From Haemophilus haemolyticus M19501 (lineage in GTDB: Bacteria > Pseudomonadota > Gammaproteobacteria > Enterobacterales > Pasteurellaceae): a stretch of 64,000 bases of DNA. Of this stretch, positions 1 to 8,505 are shown piece after piece; the first letter of the stretch is position 1; the number at the start of each line of letters is the position of its first letter. Location of the stretch: assembly GCF_000222025.1 (NCBI RefSeq), contig NZ_AFQO01000015.1:214407-278406 (forward strand), given 5' to 3'. The position numbers were made by a program, and so were the translations under genes. The notes beneath the pieces were generated by a model that saw only the letters and a program-made list of their open reading frames with translations, searched no databases and was not told where the DNA came from.

Positions 1-2
1 AC

Positions 3-599
3 AAGTTTACTGAACATAAAATATGGAATAATTATAAATATTCATTATTTGTTATTTCTTATGGAATATTGTCTTATTTAATATTGCAAATTCTATCATT
101 ACTAAATCAATGCGCTAAAGTTGGATATGAAAATTTCAAATTAAATAATGCAGAATATCTCCAAGTATGGGAAGTTAATTCAAATTTTGCTCTACCTTAT
201 AGTGAAGTAATTGCTGCAAGCATGATCTCATTTTTTCTTGGTTTATTTATGACTTATATAGATAACAAAGAATATTTAGCTAAACTTCTTATGACATTAA
301 AAATAACAAGAAAATATGGAGATTATAGTGTTTATCAGCAGATACTCAGAGTGAACGAAAATGATTGGATGGATATTACAATTTGGGATAAAAAAATAAT
401 CATTCGAGGAATTCCCGTTTCTATACATGAATCAAATGGACTTTGTGAACTATGTATATATGATGCTGAGGTTTTTAATTTTGATGATGAATCAACTAAT
501 TCTTTATACCGAGTAAATTATATTAGTATATCTGAGAAATATGATAATTTAATAATATTAACAGCTCCAAATGATGAGGTAACATATGAGCGACAGTAA
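3..599 (+). CDS. Membrane protein of unknown function, 5' end outside the window
   Basis: The reading frame is open from the first bases of the window, so the start lies upstream and only the last 198 codons are visible. Two hydrophobic stretches are present, one near the left edge (about bases 50-105) and one around bases 205-255 with the core MISFFLGLFMTYI. They are followed by a soluble C-terminal domain of about 100 residues rich in Asp, Glu, Ile and Tyr, with the beta-strand-like motif WMDITIWDKKIIIRGIPVSI. This layout recalls DUF6338-type proteins, but that is a guess. It overlaps the next small gene by 14 bases, so the two are probably translated together. The DNA is clearly more AT-rich than nrdB, which suggests an accessory origin. 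Function not recognised. Confidence 0.7.
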   Translation, partial: KFTEHKIWNNYKYSLFVISYGILSYLILQILSLLNQCAKVGYENFKLNNAEYLQVWEVNSNFALPYSEVIAASMISFFLGLFMTYIDNKEYLAKLLMTLKITRKYGDYSVYQQILRVNENDWMDITIWDKKIIIRGIPVSIHESNGLCELCIYDAEVFNFDDESTNSLYRVNYISISEKYDNLIILTAPNDEVTYERQ

Positions 600-789
600 A
601 ACAAAAACAAATTTTGTTCCAGGAAGTGTAAGTCTAAATGAGGGTGTAAATTTAAGATCTGGTGTTGTTCCCCTTAATAGCCAACTTGGAATGGAAGGCT
701 TTAATTTAAGAGTTAATCCTCAACCTTCAAGACCTAGACCAACAAAACCACCAGTAAGTCCTCAAATAAAAAATAGGAAACAACCATAG
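586..789 (+). CDS. Small proline-rich hypothetical protein (67 aa)
   Basis: The ATG lies inside the end of the preceding membrane-protein gene and has a GAGGT ribosome-binding site seven bases upstream, which supports real translation and coupling. The protein has no signal peptide or membrane segment. The N-terminal half is polar, and the C-terminal 25 residues are rich in Pro, Arg and Lys (core PSRPRPTKPPVSP), so it is probably basic and disordered. I recognise no family. The 14-base overlap suggests a partner or accessory peptide of the membrane protein. Confidence 0.6.
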   Translation: MSDSKTKTNFVPGSVSLNEGVNLRSGVVPLNSQLGMEGFNLRVNPQPSRPRPTKPPVSPQIKNRKQP

Positions 790-866
790 CGTACGCTTGC
801 GCCAACATGAAAAAACGTTTTAAAAAATGACCCCACTTTACTCTTAAGATTAAAGGACAAACAAAA

Positions 867-1997
867 ATGGCATACACCACTTTCTCACAAAACAAAAACG
901 ACCAATTAAAAGAACCAATGTTCTTTGGTCAAAACGTTAACGTTGCGCGTTACGATCAACAAAAATATGAGACCTTTGAAAAGCTCATTGAAAAACAACT
1001 TTCTTTCTTCTGGCGTCCGGAAGAAGTGGATGTGTCTCAAGACCGTATCGACTATGCCGCGTTACCTGAGCATGAAAAACACATTTTCATCAGTAACTTA
1101 AAATATCAAACCTTATTAGATTCTATTCAGGGTCGTAGTCCAAACGTGGCGTTGTTGCCGTTGGTATCCATTCCTGAATTGGAAACTTGGATTGAAACTT
1201 GGACATTCTCTGAAACCATCCACTCTCGCTCTTACACCCACATTATTCGTAATATTGTGAACGATCCATCTATCGTGTTTGATGACATCGTGACCAACGA
1301 AGAAATCATAAAACGTGCACGTGACATTTCTTCTTATTACGATGATTTAATCCGCGACAGCCAACTTTATAGCCTATACGGCGAAGGCACTTACACCGTG
1401 GATGGCAAAGAATGTATCGTCACATTACGTAATTTGAAAAAACAACTTTATCTTTGCTTAATGAGTGTAAACGCGCTTGAAGCGATTCGTTTCTATGTAT
1501 CGTTTGCTTGCTCCTTTGCCTTTGCAGAACGTCAATTAATGGAAGGTAATGCGAAAATTATTAAATTTATCGCTCGTGATGAAGCCCTACACTTAACTGG
1601 TACGCAGCACATTTTAAACATTATGGCTGCGGGTCAAGACGATCCTGAAATGGCAGAAATTGCGGAAGAATGTAAACAAGAAGCCTATGATCTATTCTTA
1701 GCTGCTGCGGAACAAGAAAAAGACTGGGCTGATTACTTATTCAAAGACGGTTCTATGATCGGTTTGAACAAAGACATTTTGGTGCAATACGTGGAATACA
1801 TCACCAATATCCGTATGCAAGCCGTTGGTCTTCCATTGCCATTTGGTGCGCGTTCTAACCCAATTCCATGGATTAACGCATGGCTTGTTTCTGACAACGT
1901 ACAAGTGGCACCACAAGAAGTGGAAGTGAGTTCTTACCTTGTAGGCCAAATTGACTCAAAAGTTGATACGAATGATTTTGGAGATTTCGATCTCTAA
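867..1997 (+). CDS. nrdB: Ribonucleoside-diphosphate reductase class Ia, beta subunit
   Basis: This is the small (R2) subunit of aerobic ribonucleotide reductase. It carries the di-iron centre and stable tyrosyl radical used by NrdA to reduce NDPs to dNDPs. At 376 residues it equals the E. coli protein in length. Iron ligands D85, E116 and H119 and the radical tyrosine Y123 ([11 protein letters not shown]) are visible; a second ligand group lies in ARDEALH. The C-terminal tail DFGDFDL is the acidic peptide that docks on NrdA. AAAGGACA precedes the ATG. nrdA normally sits directly upstream; here the two small accessory genes occupy that place, so nrdA is either further left or elsewhere. Confidence 0.97.
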   Translation: MAYTTFSQNKNDQLKEPMFFGQNVNVARYDQQKYETFEKLIEKQLSFFWRPEEVDVSQDRIDYAALPEHEKHIFISNLKYQTLLDSIQGRSPNVALLPLVSIPELETWIETWTFSETIHSRSYTHIIRNIVNDPSIVFDDIVTNEEIIKRARDISSYYDDLIRDSQLYSLYGEGTYTVDGKECIVTLRNLKKQLYLCLMSVNALEAIRFYVSFACSFAFAERQLMEGNAKIIKFIARDEALHLTGTQHILNIMAAGQDDPEMAEIAEECKQEAYDLFLAAAEQEKDWADYLFKDGSMIGLNKDILVQYVEYITNIRMQAVGLPLPFGARSNPIPWINAWLVSDNVQVAPQEVEVSSYLVGQIDSKVDTNDFGDFDL

Positions 1998-2018
1998 TTA
2001 AAAACACATAAGAAAATA

Positions 2019-2068
2019 ACCGCACTTTGGAATATTCTTTTTAAATATTTAAAGTGCGGTTAATTTTT
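2019..2068 (+). terminator. nrdB terminator built from an inverted pair of uptake signals
   Basis: ACCGCACTT at 2019-2027 and AAGTGCGGT at 2052-2060 form the two arms of a stem, followed by TTAATTTTTTG. Inverted uptake-signal pairs are a known terminator form in Haemophilus. Confidence 0.8.
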
Positions 2069-2078
2069 TGTTCATTTT

Positions 2079-2108
2079 AAAAGGCTTTCTAACACAGAAA
2101 GCCTTTTA
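2079..2108 (-). terminator. sucB terminator
   Basis: Stem AAAAGGCTTTCT / AGAAAGCCTTTT with a five-base loop lies directly after the sucB stop codon. It is flanked by T- or A-rich DNA on both sides, so it could work in both directions. Confidence 0.8.
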
Positions 2109-2112
2109 TTTC

Positions 2113-3342
2113 TTAGATTTCCAATAACAATCTTGTTGGATCTTCCAATAATTCTTTAATCGTTACCAAGAAACCAACAGATTCACGGCCGTCAATTAAA
2201 CGATGATCGTAAGATAAAGCAAGGTACATCATAGGACGAATCACAACTTGACCATTAAGCGCAATCGGGCGTTCTTTAATAGCGTGCATTCCTAAAATCG
2301 CACTTTGTGGTGGATTGATAATTGGAGTGGACATAAGAGAACCGAACACTCCTCCATTTGTAATGGTAAAATTACCGCCAGTGAGATCTTCTACAGTCAA
2401 TTTTCCATCACGCCCCTTCTCAGCTAATGCTTTAATTTGTTTTTCAATCTCTGCCATACTGAGCTTATCACAATCACGAAGCACTGGAGTGACTAATCCA
2501 CGAGGAGTCGAAACCGCAATACTAATATCAAAATAATTATGGTAAACAACATCATCCCCATCGATAGAAGCATTCACTTCAGGATAACGTTTTAATGCTT
2601 CCACAACCGCTTTGATATAAAAAGACATAAATCCTAAACGCACCCCATGCTGTTTTTCAAATTTTTCGCCGTAGGTTTTACGCAGAGTCATTATCGGCTG
2701 CATATCCACTTCATTGAAAGTTGTTAGCATCGCCGTACTGTTTTTGGCTTCCAGTAAACGTTCAGCAATACGTTTACGCAAACGGGTCATTGGCACACGT
2801 TTTTCAGAACGTGCACTATAAGCTACCGTACTAATTGTATTTTGCTCAGTGGCAGCTTCTTGTTTTGCTTGCAGTGCTTGTCGTTTTACGATTTCACGTT
2901 CAATATCTTCACGCGTTAAACGGCCACCCACGCCAGAACCTTGAATTTGATCTGCTTGTAAATCATGTTCTGCTAATAAACGACGAATCGCAGGGCCTTG
3001 ATCCGCATTATGATTATGACTGTTTTCAATCGCTGCATTTTGACGATCAGATGGAGTGGGTTCATTCACTGCTTTTAATGTCGCAGAACTCACATCCCCT
3101 TCTTGAGCCGTAGAAATTTTGCCTAGCAGCTGTTTACTCACCACAGTTTCACCCTCAGCTTGAACAACTTCTGCCAGTACGCCATCAGAAAGTGCGGGCA
3201 CTTCTAGCACAACTTTATCCGTTTCAATTTCTACAATAACTTCATCACGTTTAACAGTATCACCTACTTTTTTATGCCAAGTAGCCACTGTTGCATCCGC
3301 AACTGATTCAGGTAGGTCTGGAACAAGAATTTCAATGGTCAT
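2113..3342 (-). CDS. sucB: Dihydrolipoyl succinyltransferase, E2 of 2-oxoglutarate dehydrogenase
   Basis: E2 core of the 2-oxoglutarate dehydrogenase complex; it moves the succinyl group from E1-ThDP to CoA. Domains in order: one lipoyl domain (residues 1-75, lipoyl lysine K43 in ETDKVV), an Ala/Gln/Asn-rich linker, a peripheral-subunit binding domain (about 116-148, core [20 protein letters not shown]), and the acyltransferase domain with the active site H380xxxD384 ([12 protein letters not shown]). Length 409 compares with 405 in E. coli. It follows sucA on the same strand after 126 bases. No lpd or sucCD is adjacent in this window. Confidence 0.97.
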   Translation of the reverse strand: MTIEILVPDLPESVADATVATWHKKVGDTVKRDEVIVEIETDKVVLEVPALSDGVLAEVVQAEGETVVSKQLLGKISTAQEGDVSSATLKAVNEPTPSDRQNAAIENSHNHNADQGPAIRRLLAEHDLQADQIQGSGVGGRLTREDIEREIVKRQALQAKQEAATEQNTISTVAYSARSEKRVPMTRLRKRIAERLLEAKNSTAMLTTFNEVDMQPIMTLRKTYGEKFEKQHGVRLGFMSFYIKAVVEALKRYPEVNASIDGDDVVYHNYFDISIAVSTPRGLVTPVLRDCDKLSMAEIEKQIKALAEKGRDGKLTVEDLTGGNFTITNGGVFGSLMSTPIINPPQSAILGMHAIKERPIALNGQVVIRPMMYLALSYDHRLIDGRESVGFLVTIKELLEDPTRLLLEI

Positions 3343-3468
3343 TTTATTTTTCCTTATCTCTTAACTTAAAGTGCAACTTATTGCACTGAATTACTCTTTT
3401 ACTTTTTATCCGAGATGCAACAAGTACACCTGTAAATTTATAAAAATATCTTAATTTTTAACCGCACT

Positions 3469-6276
3469 TTATAGGCTTAGCGCATCTTCCACTAACTGTT
3501 TTTGCTGTTTAGTGTGAAGCGACATATAACCCACTGCAGGCGAAGCTGAAGCTGGACGCCCTGCATATTTAAGTTTAACGGATTCTGGAATTGCTGATTC
3601 AAAATTATGTTTGCTGCAATACCAAGCCCCTTGGTTAAGTGGTTCTTCTTGGCACCATACATAATCCGAGACATGTGCATAAGACTCAAGCGCTTTCTTC
3701 ACATCCTCATGCGGGAATGGATAAAGCTGCTCAATACGAATAATCGCCACATCTTTCTGATTATTTGCACGACGTTGTTCAAGTAAATCGTAATAAACTT
3801 TGCCTGAACACATTACCACACGTTTTACATCTTTAGGATCAAGCTCGTCAATTTCTCCAATTACCGTTTGGAAAGCCCCATTAATCAACTCATCTAAACT
3901 AGATACGGCTAATGGGTGACGTAGCAAAGATTTTGGAGAAATCGCAATCAATGGACGGCGCATTTTACGCAATGACTGACGACGCAACATGTGATACACC
4001 TGTGCTGGCGTTGATGGCACACAGACCTGCATATTTTGTTCAGCACAAAGTTGCAAATAACGTTCAAGGCGAGCAGAAGAATGTTCTGGGCCCTGTCCCT
4101 CATAGCCATGAGGCAATAGCATAACTAAACCACACATTCTGCCCCATTTTTGTTCGCCAGAGCTAATAAATTGGTCGATAACAATTTGTGCACCATTAGC
4201 AAAATCACCAAATTGCGCCTCCCAAATGGTTAACGTTTTTGGATCTGTTGTTGCATAACCATATTCAAAAGCAAGTACAGACTCTTCTGAAAGTACAGAA
4301 TCCCATACTTCAAAACGACCTTGGTTAGCATGCAAATGTGTTAATGGTACATACCCCGTACCATCATTTTGATTATGCACAACGGCATGACGATGGAAAA
4401 AGGTTCCCCGCCCCGCATCTTCGCCTGATAAACGAACATTAACACCTTCATCAAGCAAGGTTGCATAAGCCATGGTTTCAGCCATCCCCCAATCGAGCAA
4501 TTTTTCGCCTTGATACATTGCTTTACGATCATTATAGATTTTTTCTACACGAGGATGCGCACGTAAACTTTCTGGATATTCACATACACGTTTAGCCAGT
4601 GTTAAAAAACGTTCCTGTGAAAATTTGCTTTCATACGGCGCAGTCCAATCATAGTTGAGATATTGCAACCAATCCATTTTTGCCGTATCCATTTCTCGCC
4701 ATTCAGATACGACTCGATCACCATTATCTAGCGCATCGCGATAATCATTCACCATTTCGGTAACTTGTTCTTCAGTCATCACGCCTTCTGAAACTAAGCG
4801 ATCTGCATAAACTTTACGCGGTGTAGGGTGTTTTTTGATGATGCTATACATCATTGGCTGAGTAGCTAATGGCTCATCGGCTTCGTTATGACCATGACGA
4901 CGATAAGAAATCAAATCAATAAAAATATCTCGTTTGAATAAATTACGATATTCCACCGCCATACGCGCAGCAAAAGCCACCGCTTCAGGATCATCACCAT
5001 TAACGTGAATAATCGGTGCTTGAATCATTTTCGCAATATCGGTGCAATACTCTGTGGAACGAGTGTCATTCGGGTTAGATGTCGTAAAACCAATTTGGTT
5101 ATTAATCACGATGCGAATAGTACCACCCACACTATAACCACGGGAATTTGACATATTCAATGTTTCTTGAACAACCCCCTGCCCTGCCACGGCTGAATCT
5201 CCGTGAACAGTAATAGCAAGCACTTTGCTATGTTCTGTATCATTCATACGAGTTTGTCGAGATCGAACAGAACCAATCACAACAGGGCTTACAATTTCCA
5301 AATGAGACGGATTAAATGCCAAAGTTAAGTGAACTCGCTTATCATCTACGGCGAAATCAGAAGAAAAACCTTGATGGTATTTCACATCTCCCGTACGTTC
5401 GCTCGAATGTTTACCCGCAAATTCATCGAATAAATTTTCAGGCTTTTTACCTAATACATTCACGAGCATATTCAAACGCCCACGGTGTGCCATTCCCATT
5501 ACCACATTATTTACGCCTTGGCGACTAGCATGACGGATAATTTCTTTCATCAATGGAATAAACGCATCACTTCCTTCTAAAGAAAAACGTTTCGCTCCCG
5601 GGAATTTTGCACCCAGATAACGTTCTAAACCGTCTGCGGCGGTCAGTTCACGAAGAAAATTAACACGTTCCTCAGATGTAAAAAGCGGTTTATCTAACAC
5701 ACTTTCCATCTTGCTCTGAAGCCAAGTTTTCTGTGCCATATCTTGCACATGCATAAACTCCAAACCAATTGAGCCACAATATGTCTCTTTCAACATTTGA
5801 GCTAACTCACCAAGCTTAATGGTATCGCGTTTGTAAACGTAATGATTAATATTGAAGGTTTCGTTGAGATCTTGTTCAGTAAAACCGTGATGACGATAAT
5901 CTAATTCAGGGACGGAAGATACTTTCCAACGATAATAATTGAGGGGATCGAGATTAGCCTCTAAATGGCCACGAAAACGATAGGCATTGATAAATTGTAG
6001 AACTTTCACCAATTTTGCGCCAGCAGCAGGATCTATCACTGTCACCGCTTCATTATGATTTTCTCTCGCTAAGCGACGGAAATAATCTCGTACTGGTGTA
6101 TGAGGCTGTTCAAGTGCGGTCGTTTTTGGTAAAGAATCAAAAGTGGCTCGCCAGCTTTCCTCCACCGACTGCGGATCACTCAAATAGCTTTCATAAAGCT
6201 CTTCTATATAAGATTGATTTGCACCGCCTAATGCTGTGCTGGCTAACCAATCATCAAATGCCTTGTTTTGCTGCAT
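3469..6276 (-). CDS. sucA: 2-oxoglutarate dehydrogenase E1 component
   Basis: ThDP-dependent decarboxylase that starts the 2-oxoglutarate dehydrogenase reaction. Length 935 (E. coli 933). The N-terminal E2-binding region begins with short helices (DDWLASTALGGANQSYIEEL). The HRGRLNMLVNVLGK motif and the ThDP/Mg region GDSAVAGQGVVQETLNMS (about residues 357-374), followed by NNQIGFTTSNP, are the family hallmarks. A GAGGT ribosome-binding site precedes the ATG. An uptake signal lies inside the gene at 6112-6120. H. influenzae is known to lack the citrate-to-2-oxoglutarate branch of the TCA cycle, so this complex works on 2-oxoglutarate made from glutamate. Confidence 0.97.
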   Translation of the reverse strand: MQQNKAFDDWLASTALGGANQSYIEELYESYLSDPQSVEESWRATFDSLPKTTALEQPHTPVRDYFRRLARENHNEAVTVIDPAAGAKLVKVLQFINAYRFRGHLEANLDPLNYYRWKVSSVPELDYRHHGFTEQDLNETFNINHYVYKRDTIKLGELAQMLKETYCGSIGLEFMHVQDMAQKTWLQSKMESVLDKPLFTSEERVNFLRELTAADGLERYLGAKFPGAKRFSLEGSDAFIPLMKEIIRHASRQGVNNVVMGMAHRGRLNMLVNVLGKKPENLFDEFAGKHSSERTGDVKYHQGFSSDFAVDDKRVHLTLAFNPSHLEIVSPVVIGSVRSRQTRMNDTEHSKVLAITVHGDSAVAGQGVVQETLNMSNSRGYSVGGTIRIVINNQIGFTTSNPNDTRSTEYCTDIAKMIQAPIIHVNGDDPEAVAFAARMAVEYRNLFKRDIFIDLISYRRHGHNEADEPLATQPMMYSIIKKHPTPRKVYADRLVSEGVMTEEQVTEMVNDYRDALDNGDRVVSEWREMDTAKMDWLQYLNYDWTAPYESKFSQERFLTLAKRVCEYPESLRAHPRVEKIYNDRKAMYQGEKLLDWGMAETMAYATLLDEGVNVRLSGEDAGRGTFFHRHAVVHNQNDGTGYVPLTHLHANQGRFEVWDSVLSEESVLAFEYGYATTDPKTLTIWEAQFGDFANGAQIVIDQFISSGEQKWGRMCGLVMLLPHGYEGQGPEHSSARLERYLQLCAEQNMQVCVPSTPAQVYHMLRRQSLRKMRRPLIAISPKSLLRHPLAVSSLDELINGAFQTVIGEIDELDPKDVKRVVMCSGKVYYDLLEQRRANNQKDVAIIRIEQLYPFPHEDVKKALESYAHVSDYVWCQEEPLNQGAWYCSKHNFESAIPESVKLKYAGRPASASPAVGYMSLHTKQQKQLVEDALSL

Positions 6277-6422
6277 AATTACCTCTTTATTATGATTATT
6301 TGGAACAATAGTTTTCGCTCCATTTTTTATGCATTATACATAGGATTGAAAAGGAAATAAGCCTATTATCAGAAATTGTTACAGATTTGTGATCTGACTC
6401 AAACTCTTTCCTTTTTCAAATA

Positions 6423-6451
6423 AAAAGAGCCGATAAAAAATCAACTCTTTT
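6423..6451 (-). terminator. Possible terminator of the gloC transcript
   Basis: Short stem AAAAGAG / CTCTTTT with a 15-base loop downstream of gloC. It reads into T-rich sequence on the minus strand. Weak but well placed. Confidence 0.45.
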
Positions 6452-6480
6452 AGAAAATAAGAATAAAATTCACCGCACTT

Positions 6481-7113
6481 TTAACGATTTAAAAATGGGT
6501 TTGTCTGTTTTTCTCGGCCAATGGTTGTATAAGGCCCATGCCCAGCAATAATAATCAGATCATCATTCAACGGTAATAGTTTTGTTCGAATTGAAGAAAT
6601 CAATGTTTCATAATCCCCGCGAGGGAAATCGGTACGACCAATTCCGCCTTGAAATAATACATCGCCTGTAAATGCCACTTTTTTCTCATGTTCAATAAAA
6701 CCAATATGCCCTGGCGTATGCCCCGGTAAATGTAAAATCTCGAAATTAAAGCCATCTAATTTTAAAATTTCACCTTCCTGATTAAACCAACGATCAGGTA
6801 AAAAGGACTCAATATTTGGTAAACCAAAACGTTGTGCTTGTTCTGGCAAACTCTCAAATAAAAATTTATCTTCTTCATGAGAGCCCCAAATTTCGACGCC
6901 AAAATGTTGTTTTAATTGCATCGCTGCGCCAACATGATCTAAATGACCGTGGGTAAGCAAAATCACTTTAAGATTTAAATCTAGTTCTTCAATACGCTGA
7001 ATTAGGCGTTCAGCTTCGCCGCCCGGATCAATGATTGCTGAATTTTTGTCGTCATCCCAAATCAAAGAACAATTTTGTTGAAATGCGGTGACTGGGATAA
7101 TTTCAATATTCAT
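6481..7113 (-). CDS. gloC: MBL-fold metallo-hydrolase, type II glyoxalase (YcbL/GloC family)
   Basis: Binuclear metallo-beta-lactamase-fold hydrolase. The metal motif HxHxDH is THGHLDH with H55, H57, D59 and H60; downstream ligand regions are LPGHTPGH, FTGDVLF and AGHGP. At 210 residues it is the short form without the C-terminal domain of classical GloB, like E. coli YcbL (GloC), which hydrolyses S-lactoylglutathione. The E. coli order ycbB-ycbK-ycbL is kept here, with a TatD-family gene inserted before it. The stop codon overlaps a possible uptake signal at 6472-6480. The family assignment is firm; the substrate is inferred. Confidence 0.85.
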   Translation of the reverse strand: MNIEIIPVTAFQQNCSLIWDDDKNSAIIDPGGEAERLIQRIEELDLNLKVILLTHGHLDHVGAAMQLKQHFGVEIWGSHEEDKFLFESLPEQAQRFGLPNIESFLPDRWFNQEGEILKLDGFNFEILHLPGHTPGHIGFIEHEKKVAFTGDVLFQGGIGRTDFPRGDYETLISSIRTKLLPLNDDLIIIAGHGPYTTIGREKQTNPFLNR

Positions 7114-7122
7114 GTTTGATCC

Positions 7123-7878
7123 TTATAATCGATAAAACTGTTGAGTATTCAAAAACATTTTCTCTTGAACATAATGTAATGGCAAAGATTTTAATTCAGC
7201 TACTTTCTTCACTACTGCGAATAATTGCTCAGAAATGACCGCACTTTCAAATCCTTCATGTGGCCAAGGACTATCCGTTTCAATCATCAAGCGATTTAGG
7301 GGTAAATGTTGTGCGACATATTGGGTTTTAGGGTTCCATAAAATATCAGGCGTTAGGCTTGCAAAATAGGGTGTAGATAAAAATTTCTGAAAAGATTTTT
7401 CATCTGTCTTAAACCAATGAAAATGAGCACATTGGATATTATGTTTCTGCAATAATTCAAGGGCAATCTCTACATCGTTATGTACAATATGCAAATTTAA
7501 CGGTAAATCCCATTTTTTCGCGATCAGAATAAATCGTTCTAGTAATTCAATGTAAGGTGCGTAATCTAAATTCGGATTTTCTCGTTTAGAATAATGTGGC
7601 AAGCCCACCTCGCCAATGGCAGAAATTAAGGAATGATGTTCGTCAATCCACTGAAATAATTCTTTTTGTTCTTCTAAACTAGGTAATTGCTGTTCAGGAT
7701 GAAAACCAGCTGCAATATAAAGTTTCTTTGGGTAAGTCTGTTTTAAATTCAGCAGTTTTTTAGCACTTTTGAGATTAGTGCTCACCGCAAGCATAGCTAT
7801 AATCTTTGAATGACCAAGTGTTTGCTGAATATTCTCGTCAGAGAGTTGGTCTAAATGAAGATGGCTGTCAAATAACAT
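7123..7878 (-). CDS. TatD-family metal-dependent hydrolase (YjjV-like)
   Basis: TIM-barrel amidohydrolase of the TatD DNase family. The N-terminal metal motif is DSHLHLD; further signatures are SAIGEVGLPHY, NLHIVHND, HFHWF and the C-terminal METDSPWP. I place the start at the internal ATG (MLFDSHLHLD), because GGAAAAG lies just before it while the longer frame adds eight residues with no ribosome-binding site. This gives 251 residues, short for the family (about 260). It sits between mepK and gloC, nine bases from the latter, so they are likely co-transcribed. Nuclease versus quality-control role cannot be told from sequence. Confidence 0.85.
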   Translation of the reverse strand: MLFDSHLHLDQLSDENIQQTLGHSKIIAMLAVSTNLKSAKKLLNLKQTYPKKLYIAAGFHPEQQLPSLEEQKELFQWIDEHHSLISAIGEVGLPHYSKRENPNLDYAPYIELLERFILIAKKWDLPLNLHIVHNDVEIALELLQKHNIQCAHFHWFKTDEKSFQKFLSTPYFASLTPDILWNPKTQYVAQHLPLNRLMIETDSPWPHEGFESAVISEQLFAVVKKVAELKSLPLHYVQEKMFLNTQQFYRL

Positions 7879-7892
7879 ATCTTTTCCAATGA

Positions 7893-7916
7893 AAAACCGC
7901 ACAAAAGTGCGGTTAA
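7893..7916 (-). terminator. mepK terminator made of an inverted uptake-signal pair
   Basis: Perfect stem AACCGCAC / GTGCGGTT with an AAAA loop, followed on the minus strand by a T-run. The right arm completes an uptake signal at 7905-7913. It sits 14 bases past the mepK stop and would partly insulate tatD-gloC. Confidence 0.75.
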
Positions 7917-7929
7917 TTTTACATTTGTT

Positions 7930-8490
7930 TTACACGCCTTTCCAAGTTCTCACAGGGCCTGTATCTACGTGAATAAAATTGCTGGTTGGATAATAACCCA
8001 CGCCACCATTTCTAAGACTTTCCGCAGAAGATTTCACTTTAATCAAAGGCACTCCCGCAATACGAAAATCAATGGCTTTTCCTTTAATGTGATAACTATT
8101 TTTCGCTACACCGCGACTTTGGCGACGACGCATTGCATTAGTGGCAGCTGAACGATAACCACAAATGACTTCAATTTCAGCATTGCGTAAACCTAAATTA
8201 GTTTGAATATTATAAAATTTATGGAATAAATTTGGATCCATTTTATGCACTTGATTTGTCCTTTTATCACGCATTAAATAATCCAATTTTTTTAACATCG
8301 CTGGCGAAAAACCTTTTGCTAAAGAAAACTCGCCACTTAATCTTTCGCCCGTATTAATATTGCGGAAAGTTAAAATACGAGGTTTAGGCGTTGAAACCAT
8401 TGCTAATACAGAATTGGGTAAAATAGATATTCCTAACGCAATACCGCCCAGCGATAACCATTTTCGTTTATTTTGATCCACATAATTCAT
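7930..8490 (-). CDS. mepK: Murein endopeptidase of the DUF882/M15 family (MepK/YcbK)
   Basis: Zinc peptidase with the Hx6D...HxD metal site: H134 and D141 in YHIKGKAID, H174 and D176 in FIHVD. The E. coli homologue MepK cuts the mDap-mDap (3-3) crosslinks made by LD-transpeptidases, and here the LD-transpeptidase gene lies just upstream, 15 bases away. Length 186 (E. coli 182). The N-terminus has the layout of a Tat signal (NKRKWLSLGG, then a hydrophobic stretch to about residue 30) but has Lys-Arg where E. coli YcbK has Arg-Arg. GGGAG precedes the ATG. Confidence 0.9.
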   Translation of the reverse strand: MNYVDQNKRKWLSLGGIALGISILPNSVLAMVSTPKPRILTFRNINTGERLSGEFSLAKGFSPAMLKKLDYLMRDKRTNQVHKMDPNLFHKFYNIQTNLGLRNAEIEVICGYRSAATNAMRRRQSRGVAKNSYHIKGKAIDFRIAGVPLIKVKSSAESLRNGGVGYYPTSNFIHVDTGPVRTWKGV

Positions 8491-8505
8491 TATAGCTCCC
8501 TTATT

